From assembly GCA_030323885.1 (NCBI GenBank), contig CM059200.1, positions 2,441,299 to 2,505,298 of the forward strand: 64,000 nucleotides of DNA. Reading direction: 5' to 3'. The notes under the pieces were generated by a model. The model made no database searches. It was given only the letters and a program-made list of their open reading frames with translations, and was not told the origin of the DNA. A program made the translations under genes and the position numbers. This document shows positions 9,826 to 21,084 of the stretch, piece by piece. The DNA is from Branchipolynoe longqiensis (Eukaryota; Annelida; Polychaeta; Phyllodocida; Polynoidae). Within the stretch, counting starts at the first letter, position 1, and each line of letters starts with the position of its first letter.

Positions 9826-12800
9826 CACTTCACACAACTCGCAGCTATGGTAGAGAAGTCATATATAACTGTTAAAGTGACCTGATATATACTACTTCAC
9901 ACAAATCCCAGCTATGGTAGCGAAGTCATATATAACTGTTAAAGTGACCTGATATGGACTACTTCCCACAGATCCTAGCTATGGTAGCGAAGTCATATAT
10001 AACTGTTAAAGCGACCTGATATAGAATACTTCACAAAATCCCAGTTAAGGTAGCGAAGTCATATATAACTGTTAAAGTGACCTGATATATTCTACTTCAC
10101 ACAAATCCCAGCTATGGTAGAGAAGTCATATATAACTGTTAAAGTGACCTGGTATAGACTACTTCACACAACTCGCAGCTATGGTAGAGAAGTCATATAT
10201 TCCTGCTAAAGTGACCCGATATGGATTACTTCCCACAAATCCCAGCTATGGTAGTGAAGTCATATATAACTGTTAAAGTGACCTGATATGGACTACTTCA
10301 CACAGATCCTAGCTATGGTAGAGAAGTCATATATAACTGTTAAAGTGACCTGATATGGACTACTTCCCACAAATCCCAGTTAAGGTAGCGAAGTCATATA
10401 TAACTGTTAAAGTGACCTGATATGGACTACTTCACACAAATTCCAGCTATGGTAGAGAAGTCATATATAACTGTTAAAGTGACCTGATATAGACTACTTC
10501 ACACAAATCCCAGCTATGGTAGCGAAGTCATATATAACTGTTAAAGTGACCTGATATGGACTACTTCCCACAAATCCCAGCTATGGTAGAGAAGTCATAT
10601 ATAACTGTTAAAGTGACCTGATATGGACTACTTCCCACAAATCCCAGCTATGGTAGAGAAGTCATATATAACTGTTAAAGTGACCTGATATGGACTACTT
10701 CACACAAATCCCAGCTATGGTAGCGAAGTCATATATAACTGTTAAAGTGACCTGATATGGATTACTTCCCACAAATCCCAGCTATGGTAGAGAAGTCATA
10801 TATAACTGTTAAAGTGACCTGATATGGACTACTTCACACAAATCCCAGCTATGGTAGAGAAGTCATATATTACTGCTAAAGTGACCCGATATGGATTACT
10901 TCCCACAAATCCCAGCTATGGTAGAGAAGTCATATATAACTGTTAAAGTGACCTGATATGGACTACTTCACACAAATCCCAGCTATGGTAGAGAAGTCAT
11001 ATATAACTGTTAAAGTGACCTGATATGGACTACTTCCCACAAATCCCAGCTATCGAAGCAAAGTCATATATAACTGTTAAAGTGACCTGATATGGACTAT
11101 TTCACACAAATCCCAGCTATGGTAGAGAAGTCATATATAACTGTTAAAGTGACCTGATATAGACTACTTCACACAAATCCCAGCTATGGTAGAGAAGTCA
11201 TATATAACTGTTAAAGTGACCTGATATAGACTACTTCACACAGATCCCAGCTATGGTAGCGAAGTCATATATAACTGTTAAAGTGACCTGATATGGACTA
11301 CTTCCCACAAATCCCAGCTATGGTAGCGAAGTCATATATAACTGTTAAAGTGACCTGATATATTCTACTTCACACAAATCCCAGCTATGGTAGAGAAGTC
11401 ATATATAACTGTTAAAGTGACCTGATATGGACTACTTCACACAAATCCCAGCTATGGTAGAGAAGTCATATATAACTGTTAAAGTGACCTGATATGGACT
11501 ACTTCCCACAAATCCCAGCTATGGTAGCGAAGTCATATATAACTGTTAAAGTGACCTGATATGGACTACTTCACACAAATCCCAGCTATGGTAGTGAAGT
11601 CATATATAACTGTTAAAGTGACCTGATATGGACTACTTCACACAAATTCCAGCTATGGTAGAGAAGTCATATATCACTGTTAAAGTGACCTGATATGGAC
11701 TACTTCCCACAAATCCCAGCTATCGAAGCAAAGTCATATATAACTGTTAAAGTGACCTGATATGGACTATTTCACACATGGTAGAGAAGTCATATATAAC
11801 TGTTAAAGTGACCTGATATAGACTACTTCACACAGATCCCAGCTATAGCAGAGAAGTCATATATAACTGTTAAAGTGACCTGATATAGAATACTTCACAA
11901 AATCCCAGCTATGGTAGAGAAGTCATATATAACTGTTAAAGTGACCTGATATAGACTATTTCACACAAATCCCAGCTATGGTAGAGAAGTCATATATAAC
12001 TGTTAAAGTGACCTGATATAGACTATTTCACACAAATCCCAGCTATGGTAGAGAAGTCATATATAACTGTTAAAGTGACCTGATATATTCTACTTCACAC
12101 AAATCCCAGCTATGGTAGAGAAGTCATATATAACTGTTAAAGTGACCTGATATGGACTACTTCACACAGATCCCAGCTATGGTAGAGAAGTCATATATAA
12201 CTGTTAAAGTGACCTGATATATTCTACTTCACACAAATTCCAGCTATGGTAGAGAAGTCATATATCACTGTTAAAGTGACCTGATATGGACTACTTCCCA
12301 CAAATCCCAGCTATCGAAGCAAAGTCATATATAACTGTTAAAGTGACCTGATATGGACTACTTCACACAAATCACAGCTATGGTAGAGAAGTCATATATA
12401 ACTGTTAAAGCGACCTGATATAGAATACTTCACAAAATCCCAGCTATGGTAGAGAAGTCATATATAACTGTTAAAGTGACCTGATATAGACTACTTCACA
12501 CAAATCCCAGCTATGGTAGAGAAGTCATATATAACTGTTAATGTGACCTGATATGGACTACTTCACACAAAATCCTAGCTATGGTAGAGAAGTCATATAT
12601 AACTGTTAAAGTGACCTGATATATTCTACTTCACACAAATTCCAGCTATGGTAGAGAAGTCATATATAACTGTTAAAGTGACCTGATATGGACTACTTCA
12701 CACAGATCCTAGCTATGGTAGCGAAGTCATATATAACTGTTAAAGTGACCTGATATATTCTACTTCACACAAATCCCAGCTATGGTAGAGAAGTCATATA

Positions 12801-13452
12801 TAACTGCTAAAGTGACCTGATATGAACTACTTCCCAGCTATGGTAGCGAAGTTATATATAACTGTTAAAGCGACCTGATATAGACTACTTCACACAGATC
12901 CCAGTTATGGTAGAGAAGTCATATATAACTGTTAATGCGACCTGATATATACTACTTCACACAAATCCTGACTAGGGTAGAGAAGTCATATATAACTGTT
13001 AATGCGACCTGATATATACTACTTCACACAAATCCTGACTAGGGTAGAGAAGTCATATATAACTGTTAAAGTGACCTGATATAGACTATTTCACACAAAT
13101 CCCAGCTATGGTAGAGAAGTCATATATAACTGTTAAAGTGACCTGATATAGACTATTTCACACAAATCCCAGCTATGGTAGAGAAGTCATATATAACTGT
13201 TAAAGTGACCTGATATCGACCACTTCACACAGATCCTAGCTATGGTAGTGAAGTCATATATAACTGTTAAAGTGACCTGATATGGACTACTTCACACAAA
13301 TCCTGACTAGGGTAGAGAAGTCATACAGAAGAGTTAAAGTGACCTGATATAGACTACTTCACACAAATCCCAGCTATGGTAGAGAAGTCATACATAACTG
13401 TTAAAGTGACCTGATATAGACTACTTCACACAAATCCTGACTAGGGTAGAGA
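9826..13452. repeat. 67-bp satellite array, about 54 copies
   Basis: The monomer starts ctatggtagagaagtcatat, continues taactgttaaagtgacctg and ends cttcacacaaatcccag. Adjacent copies start at 9845 and 9912, exactly 67 bp apart. Monomer variants recur: ctatcgaagcaaagtc at 11050, 11720 (670 bp, ten monomers) and 12311. A gactagggtag subtype is confined to the right edge. Two monomers have short deletions (near 11776 and 12832). Confidence 0.95.
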
Positions 13453-13770
13453 GAGTAAAGCTTGTTTTATTTAACGATGCTTCTAGAGCACATTGATTTC
13501 TATCATCGGCTATTGGATGCCAAACATATGGTCATTCTGACATATTTCTTCGGAGGAAACCCGAAGCTCTTTCCGATAAGCAGCAAGGGGTCTTTTATAT
13601 ACACTTTACCACAGACAGGACCGGACATACCACAACCTTTGATGAACCAGTTGTGGATCACTGGTTGGAACGGAAAATAGCCTAAACTGCAAATGTGTCC
13701 ACTGAGCAGGATCGACAGGATGACGGACACATTCACAGGTGGACACTCTACTGCCTGAGCCACGTCCCAT
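13453..13770 (-). mobile_element. Molluscan-type tRNA-headed SINE (SINE-C), minus strand
   Basis: On the minus strand it begins gggacgtggctcaggcagta (A-box-like) and runs through gctattttccgttccaacca, atgtccggtcctgtctg and aagacccc to atcgttaaataaaacaag. I recall closely similar sequences widely in molluscan genomes. It sits inside the last monomers of the 67-bp satellite, with remnant monomers continuing at 13771-13875. The overlapping 101-codon minus frame is a by-product. Confidence 0.8.
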
Positions 13771-13880
13771 AAAAAAGAGTTAAAGGTGTCTGATAGAGAC
13801 AACTTCACACAAATCCCAACTATGGTACAGAAGTCATACAGAACTGACTTAACATTTAAATGGATCTGATATAGACTAGC
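13771..13880. repeat. Remnant 67-bp satellite monomers
   Basis: The sequence gagttaaaggtgtctgatag, acttcacacaaatcccaact and atggtacagaagtcatac is diverged satellite resuming after SINE-C. This shows that SINE-C inserted into the array edge. Confidence 0.8.
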
Positions 13881-13894
13881 ATGCCTGCTTCAAA

Positions 13895-14131
13895 TAGTTG
13901 TTTGTTGAAGTTTTACGTCCTGGCAAACTCTGCGGTCATATCAGGACGGGTATCGATTTGTGGCAGTGCACACTGATATTGACTATATAGTGCTGCCCCA
14001 ATGGGAGACCAGGCTGCCAGCACCATGACCTGATATCCCACTCAGTCACATTATCCTGACACTTAGCGAACCACTCCTTGAACTATCCTAATAATGCCAA
14101 GTGCCAGGATAGGTAGCGACAAATAAGTGGT
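13895..14131 (-). mobile_element. SINE-B, minus strand, head missing
   Basis: It reads from the tail (gttttacgtcctggcaaac) through gacctgatatcccactcagt to ggtagcgacaa, then stops before the tRNA head. Confidence 0.75.
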
Positions 14132-14420
14132 CGAGTGGTGTGTGGGGTGCGGGAGGGTGGTGGGGGGTGGGGCTTGTCAAGAAACCGATATGTCGAGCAT
14201 TTAATTTCTGCCCATCCCTGAACACAATGTGCTTACGAACCATCAGATAACACTGACACCCCCCCCCCCCTCCGGTCATCTGTGAGATTACTTACGGCCC
14301 AAACCGCATTAAATACCGCATCGTCACGGCCTGTGCCTCTGGGCACCACCAGCTTGTAGTTGATCTTATTTCGCGAGTCTAATTTATCACTGTGTAATAA
14401 AAGTAACTCACTACAATATT
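14132..14420. other. Unassigned, G-rich start
   Basis: A G-rich tract at 14138-14175 and a poly-C run near 14261. The remainder carries no recognisable feature. Confidence 0.45.
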
Positions 14421-14996
14421 GTCATGAAGGTGAGGAAAATGGGAAATGTTGTGCCTAGAGCGGGACTCGAACCCACATCTGTTTGCATTCCGGGCCAGTG
14501 TGCTAACCATTACACCACCTCATCATCATCATCATGCTGTTGGTCGCGATGTGACAAAGATTGCTTTTAATACTTGACTGCCGCTACACCACCTAGGGTC
14601 CCTGATATCACCACACTACCCACGCCTACCTGTCTATGTGGTTACTTGCCTGAGAGGTCAGTGCAGACCACTACACTCGTCCCCCTGGAATTGTAAGTAT
14701 TTTAATGCTTACAATTACATACATACAGGCAATGCACTAATACATACATACACAGGGTAAGTTCAACAACCATACACCGTGTAGCTTGTACAGGATCCTG
14801 GTCATGGCACCAATGTTATGGGGGTAATGAAAATGGGAAATATTGCATCTAGAGTGGGACTCGAACCCACATCCCTTTGCATTCCAGGCCAATTTCCTAA
14901 CCATTACACCAGCTAGTCTCCCTGATATCACCATACTACCCATGCCTACCTGTCTATGTGGTTACTTGCCTGAGAGGTCAGTGAAGACTACTACAA
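14421..14996 (-). mobile_element. SINE-A tandem pair, minus strand
   Basis: Two units run head to tail on the minus strand, about 14421-14674 and 14675-14996. Each has the tRNA-like B-box complement (gggactcgaacccacat) and ends cagtgcagaccactaca or a close variant. The first unit carries a 74-bp insertion at 14521-14594 that duplicates tacaccacct and so splits its A-box region. Confidence 0.75.
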
Positions 14997-15004
14997 TATT
15001 CTGC

Positions 15005-15366
15005 ACATCGACGGACAGAAGGGATGCTCTGACCAAATGAGTTGAGGATCCGTCTCCTGTTTTGGTAGATCATGGGATTCAAATGCCCCGGTTCAAACCC
15101 TGGTCGAGTGAAACCAATGACACACAAATTTACACTTGTTGCTTCCTAGCCAGGCACTCGGCATAACTAGGATAGGGCAATGACTGGTTGGCTCAGTGTC
15201 ACGATAATGTGACTGAGTGGTATATCGGGTCACATTGCCACTTGCCTGATTTCCCTGTGGGCCAGCACTATAAAGTCACCAAGAGGGTGCACTGTGACAA
15301 GTTGGTACACATCCTGATATCACCTGAGGTATTGCCAGGACGTAAAACTCCAACAACCAACCGACC
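15005..15366 (+). mobile_element. SINE-B, plus strand
   Basis: The head runs from gacggacagaagggatgctc, with a B-box-like ccggttcaaaccctgg. The full body ends cgtaaaactccaacaaccaac. Confidence 0.75.
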
Positions 15367-15454
15367 TGAACACCTGCGAATGTCAAATCAGTCATGAGTT
15401 GTGATGTGGACTGTCGCATACGTCAGAGCTGGTTTTAGATCCTGAGTACTGCAA

Positions 15455-15545
15455 CCTGACGACTGATTTGTTTGTTTAATGGGGTTTTGTTTCTTAGAAA
15501 CAACTAAGGTCATACCATGAAGGGTATCAACGTATGGCAGGGGGG
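15455..15545 (-). mobile_element. SINE-B tail fragment, minus strand
   Basis: aaacaactaaggtcatacc corresponds to the tail segment acctaaggtcatatcagg of complete minus-strand copies. It is short and diverged. Confidence 0.5.
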
Positions 15546-15648
15546 ACTCCTTAAATTTCAGCAGTAACAGGTTCAATTAAATTGACGGCAATGAATGGTT
15601 CTTCAGTGTGCCATTATCTAAGTTGGATATGTAGAATCAAATCTTGAT
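15546..15648 (+). mobile_element. piggyBac-like MITE internal fragment
   Basis: cagcagtaacaggttcaatt through ttatctaagttggatatgta and gaatcaaatcttgat is colinear with the right half of the MITE. It is cut off by the LINE tail that begins near 15650. It is the left shoulder of the 29-bp satellite and contains the presumptive founder monomer. Confidence 0.75.
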
Positions 15649-16020
15649 TCCCCACCAGCGGGACGCCCAATGAAAGATAACCATGCCAAAAGTAGCCAGA
15701 TAGCACACCACACAGCTATGTACAAGCCTATGATATGTAAATAGGAGTAGGCTAGTCCAGTAGTAAGAGTAGAAAAAATAAAACACATATATGCCAAGAA
15801 AATCCAACAAAATTAACATAGATTACTAACCAGACCAACCAACTAACTATCTGCTGCTGAAATGCAGACAATAAAATACCTTATCAGCAACTACTGTATG
15901 GTAAGATAAGACTGACACTACAGCTGGCCAACATTGAAAACAAGCCTGAATACCAAGACTTATATGCTATGGACAGTATAAATACAGCCTCAATAAAAAA
16001 AAAATGTTAAAACAAAAAAA
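15649..16020 (+). mobile_element. LINE 3'-end fragment (5'-truncated insertion with poly-A)
   Basis: ccaccagcgggacgcccaat through ggacagtataaatacagcct then caataaaaaaaaaatg is a close match to 43578-43930, which lies directly downstream of a reverse transcriptase C-terminus. So this is the same LINE family's 3' untranslated region, truncated on insertion and ending in an A-rich tail. It separates the MITE fragment from the first satellite monomers. The minus-strand open frame at 15637-15819 lies within it and is not a gene. Confidence 0.75.
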
Positions 16021-19000
16021 GTTTGATATGTAGAAACACATCTCGATAAGTTGGATATATAGAATCACATTTGGATAAGTTGGATATGTAGAATCACATT
16101 TCGATAACTTGGACATGTAGAATCACATCTCGATAAATTGGATATGTAGAACCACATCTCGATAAGTTGGATATGTAGAACCACATCTCGATAAGTTGGA
16201 TATGTAGAATCACATTTCGATAACTTGGACATGTAGAATCACATCTCGATAAATTGGATATGTAGAACCACATCTCGATAAGTTGGATATGTAGAACCAC
16301 ATCTCGATAAGTTGGATATGTAGAATCACATTTCGATAAGTTGGATATGTAGAATCACATCTCGATAAGTTGGATATGTAGAACCACATCTCGATAAGTT
16401 GGATATGTAGAACCACATCTCGATAAGTTGGATATGTAGAACCACATCTCGTTAAGTTGGATATGTAGAACCACATCTCGATAAGTTGGATATGTAGAAC
16501 CACATCTCGATAAGTTGGATATATAGAACCACATCTCGATAAGTTGGATATGTAGAACCACATCTCGATAAGTTGGATATGTAGAACCACATCTCGATAA
16601 GTTGGATATGTAGAACCACATCTCGATAAGTTTGATATGTAGAACCACATCTCGATAAGTTGGATATGTAGAATCACATTTCGATAAGTTGGATATGTAG
16701 AATCACATTTCGATAACTTGGACATGTAGAATCACATCTCGATAAATTGGATATGTAGAACCACATCTCGATAAGTTGGATATGTACAACCACATCTCGA
16801 TAAGTTGGATATGTAGAACCACATCTCGATAAGTTGGATATGTACAACCACATTTCGATAAGTTGGATATATAGAACCACATCTCAATAAGTTGGATATG
16901 TAGAACCACATCTCGATAAGTTGGATATGTAGAACCACATCTCGTTAAGTTGCATATGTAGAACCACATGTCGATAAATTGGGTATGTAGAACCACATCT
17001 CGATAAGTTGGATATGTAGAACCACATCTCGATAAGTTGGATATGTAGAACCACATGTCGATAAATTGGATATGTAGAATCACATTTCGATAAGTTGGAT
17101 ATGTAGAACCACATCTCGATAAATTGGATATGTAGAACCACATCTCGATAAGTTGGATATGTAGAACCACATCTCGATAAGTTGGATATGTAGAATCACA
17201 TTTCGATAACTTGGACATGTAGAATCACATCTCGATAAATTGGATATGTAGAACCACATCTCGATAAGTTGGATATGTAGAACCACATCTCGATAAGTTG
17301 GATATGTAGAATCACATTTCGATAAGTTGGATATGTAGAATCACATCTCGATAAGTTGGATATGTAGAACCACATCTCGATAAGTTGGATATGTAGAACC
17401 ACATCTCGATAAGTTGGATATGTAGAACCACATCTCGTTAAGTTGGATATGTAGAACCACATCTCGATAAGTTGGATATGTAGAACCACATCTCGATAAG
17501 TTGGATATATAGAACCACATCTCGATAAGTTGGATATGTAGAACCACATCTCGATAAGTTGGATATGTAGAACCACATCTCGATAAGTTGGATATGTAGA
17601 ACCACATCTCGATAAGTTTGATATGTAGAACCACATCTCGATAAGTTGGATATGTAGAATCACATTTCGATAAGTTGGATATGTAGAATCACATTTCGAT
17701 AACTTGGACATGTAGAATCACATCTCGATAAATTGGATATGTAGAACCACATCTCGATAAGTTGGATATGTACAACCACATCTCGATAAGTTGGATATGT
17801 AGAACCACATCTCGATAAGTTGGATATGTACAACCACATTTCGATAAGTTGGATATATAGAACCACATCTCAATAAGTTGGATATGTAGAACCACATCTC
17901 GATAAGTTGGATATGTAGAACCACATCTCGTTAAGTTGCATATGTAGAACCACATGTCGATAAATTGGGTATGTAGAACCACATCTCGATAAGTTGGATA
18001 TGTAGAACCACATCTCGATAAGTTGGATATGTAGAACCACATGTCGATAAATTGGATATGTAGAATCACATTTCGATAAGTTGGATATGTAGAACCACAT
18101 CTCGATAAATTGGATATGTAGAACCACATCTCGATAAGTTGGATATGTAGAACCACATCTCGATAAGTTGGATATATAGAACCACATCTCGATAAGTTGG
18201 ATATGTAGAACCACATCTCGATAAGTTGGATATGTAGAACCACATCTCGATAAGTTGGATATGTAGAATCACATTTCGATAAGTTGGATATATAGAACCA
18301 CATCTCGATAAGTTGGATATGTAGAACCACATGTCGATAAATTGGATATGTAGAATCACATCTCGATAAGTTGGATATGTAGAACCACATCTCGATAAGT
18401 TGGATATGTAGAACCACATGTCGATAAATTGGATATGTAGAATCACATTTCGATAAGTTGGATATGTAGAACCACATCTCGATAAATTGGATATGTAGAA
18501 CCACATCTCGATAAGTTGGATATGTAGAACCACATCTCGATAAGTTGGATATGTAGAACCACATCTCGATAAGTTGGATATGTAGAATCACATTTCGATA
18601 AGTTGGATATGTAGAATCACATCTCGATAAGTTGGATATGTAGAACCACATCTCAATAAGTTGGATATGTAGAACCACATCTCGATAAGTTGGATATGTA
18701 GAACCACATCTCGTTAAGTTGGATATGTAGAACCACATCTCGATAAGTTGGATATGTAGAACCACATCTCGATAAGTTGGATATGTAGAACCACATCTCG
18801 ATAAGTTGGATATGTAGAACCACATCTCGTTAAGTTGGATATGTAGAACCACATGTCGATAAATTGGATATGTAGAACCACATCTCGATAAGTTGGATAT
18901 GTAGAACCACATCTCGATAAGTTGGATATGTAGAACCACATGTCGATAAATTGGATATGTAGAATCACATTTCGATAAGTTGGATATGTAGAACCACATC

Positions 19001-19708
19001 TCGATAAATTGGATATGTAGAACCACATCTCGATAAGTTGGATATGTAGAACCACATCTCGATAAGTTGGATATGTAGAACCACATCTCGATAAGTTGGA
19101 TATGTAGAACCACATCTCGATAAGTTGGATATGTAGAATCACATTTCGATAAGTTGGATATATAGAACCACATCTCGATAACTTGGATATGTAGAACCAC
19201 ATCTCGATAAGTTGGATATGTAGAACCACATCTTGTTAAGTTGGATATGTAGAACCACATGTCGATAAATTGGATATGGAGAACCACATCTCGATAAGTT
19301 GGATATATGGAACCACATCTCGATAAGTTGGATATGTAGAACCACATCTCGATAAGTTGGATATATAGAACCACATCTCGATAAGTTGGATATGTAGAAC
19401 CACATCTCAATCAGTTGGATATGTAGAAGCACGTCTCGATAAGTTTGATATGCAGAACCAAATCTCGTTAAGTTGGATATGTAGAACCACATCTCGTTAA
19501 GTTGGATATGTAGAACCACATCTCGATAAGTTGGATATGTAGATCCACATCTCGTTAAGTTGGATATGTAGAACCACATCTCGATAAGTTGAATATGTAG
19601 AACCACATCTCGATAACTTGGATATGTAGAACCACATTTCGATAACTTGGACATCTAGAATCAAATCTAGATAAGTTGGATATGTAGAATCAGATCTAGA
19701 TAAGTTGG
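16021..19708. repeat. 29-bp satellite array, ~127 copies, derived from the MITE
   Basis: The monomer is gataagttggatatgtag then aaccacatctc (29 bp). A segment of 986 bp (34 monomers) is duplicated: minus-strand translations of 16210-16725 and 17196-17711 are identical, as are 16732-16938 and 17718-17924. The last monomers (19650-19708) read tagaatcaaatctagataag, the unmodified MITE sequence. Because 29 is not a multiple of 3, three monomers make a 29-residue stop-free cycle, which gives minus-strand frames up to 573 codons that are not credible genes. Confidence 0.95.
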
Positions 19709-19975
19709 ATTAAACAAATTAAATTGATGCTTACAATTTACATTGGACTATCCAGTTGAAACAAATCAGTGTCGTATTTACACAGTTCAGGAACCCCACC
19801 CTGGACTGTGCCCATAGAAAACGCATTGTTATTATTGCAATATAGTTCCTAACATAATTGCAAAACATTTTCCTATTTAATTAGAATTAATCTCCCCCAG
19901 AAAAATAAACTACACAGATCTTTATTCTGCTCTTCGATCACTTTGTTTCTTCTCTTTTTCTCCACTGGGAAATCT
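19709..19975. other. Unassigned sequence
   Basis: AT-rich, with no element recognised. Confidence 0.5.
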
Positions 19976-20183
19976 CGGCACCATGACCTGATATCCCACT
20001 CAGTCATATTATCCTGACACTGAGCTAACAAAGTCCTTGCCCTATCCTATTAATGCTGAGCACCAGGCTATAAAGCGACAAGTATCAATTTTATAAGTCA
20101 TTGGCTTGACTCGACCGGGAACCAAACTCCTGACCTTCCGCACACGAGGCCCACACTTTACCGATTATCCTCCGCGCCCGGTC
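19976..20183 (-). mobile_element. SINE-B, minus strand, tail truncated
   Basis: It runs from catgacctgatatcccactc to the head complement ctccgcgcccggtctg. The head is of the second subtype (ccggacgcggtggcc-like), also seen at 24771-25108 and 48094-48292. Confidence 0.75.
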
Positions 20184-20232
20184 TGACACCACCCCGTTCA
20201 ACCCACCCCCACCCCCACCCCCCACCACACAG

Positions 20233-20412
20233 ACGAATCCAGCCGTGAAAATGTTGAAATCTTTGGATGACCCTTTACGGCTTGCACACACCTTCAGGGC
20301 CTATATCGCTGAGCGCGACGCCGTGACCATCAGCAGGCGGGGAAGCGCGCTGCTTGAGGCGGTGGTTGTCTCAGCAGGGCACGGGGCGCTAATTGCACCA
20401 CGTGTCAACCAG
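20233..20412 (+). CDS. Possible exon, unknown product (speculative)
   Basis: A 180-bp GC-richer stretch stays open in one plus frame and translates to a segment including DDPLRLAHTFRAYIAERDAV and ISRRGSALLEAVVVSAGHGA. A C-rich tract ending cccaccacacag precedes it, resembling a splice acceptor, and aaccag followed by gtatac could be a donor. I recognise no family and the codons beyond the possible donor become CA-repeat. No neighbouring exon was found. It may be chance openness in a CpG-containing patch, so treat it only as a candidate. Confidence 0.2.
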
Positions 20413-20448
20413 GTATACCAAGGTGGTGAGTCGCCCGCCCACCAGGCG

Positions 20449-20513
20449 GCGCCCCCACCCCACACACACCTCACACACACACCACACACACGCACACACA
20501 CGCGCACACATAG
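20449..20513. repeat. (CA)n-rich microsatellite
   Basis: Imperfect CACACA and CGCACA runs. Confidence 0.85.
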
Positions 20514-20535
20514 GGTCCAGCTGGAGACAACACTA

Positions 20536-21056
20536 TGTAAAATATTCCGATTTACGGCGTTTGGGGGGGAATGCAAATGTTCTATTACTGATCAGGTGTA
20601 CATGACCAAGCGCATGTATGTATATATGTAAGTGCTGGTAGTGCCTGAGTCGAATGTAAATAGACATAGTGGTGCTGGCAGGGCTGTATGTAAGGGGCAC
20701 TCAGGGCCTACCCCCTCCACCTCTGCTGGGTAGGATCACCACACTCAGGGTCAAGGTTGGTGGTGGCCAGGGAGGGGGGCTACACAGCTTGGTGGTGGTG
20801 GGAAGACCACTGGTAGCCATGGGGACCAGGAATGCTGGATCCCTATTGGGAGGACCAAGAATGCTTGTTTTACATTGGGGGAAAGGGTGGGGTGATACTC
20901 TACGATGAACCCATGTACCATATATAATAAACCAGAGGGCTGGACTCTCTCTTCTTACATTGATACTTTGCTTTACTTTCTCTATTTCTCTCCGTCTGTA
21001 TTGTTTTTCACCTTAGCCTATCTACATAGCCACAGACTCGAACACGCAACCCTACA
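20536..21056 (+). mobile_element. Solo LTR, family 1, TSD ACTA
   Basis: It starts TGTAAAATATTCCG and ends CCCTACA, with ACTA immediately before (20532-20535) and after (21057-21060). It carries catatataataaaccagagg, combining a TATA-like box and an AATAAA signal, followed by a pyrimidine-rich ctctctcttctt. Two related copies at 38894 and 45102 have different TSDs. No internal retrotransposon region is present, so LTR-LTR recombination is the likely origin. Confidence 0.85.
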
Positions 21057-21084
21057 ACTACACAGCCATTAGGCAGGAAGACCA

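Noticed and set aside
13503..13808. 101-codon minus frame VECPPVNVSVILSILLSGHI...
   Set aside because: It lies in SINE-C; the same peptide reappears in the copies at 38350 and 60224.
17689..19410. 573-codon minus-strand open frame
   Set aside because: It is the 29-bp satellite read in a frame without stops (29-residue cycle); no start context, no non-repeat domain.
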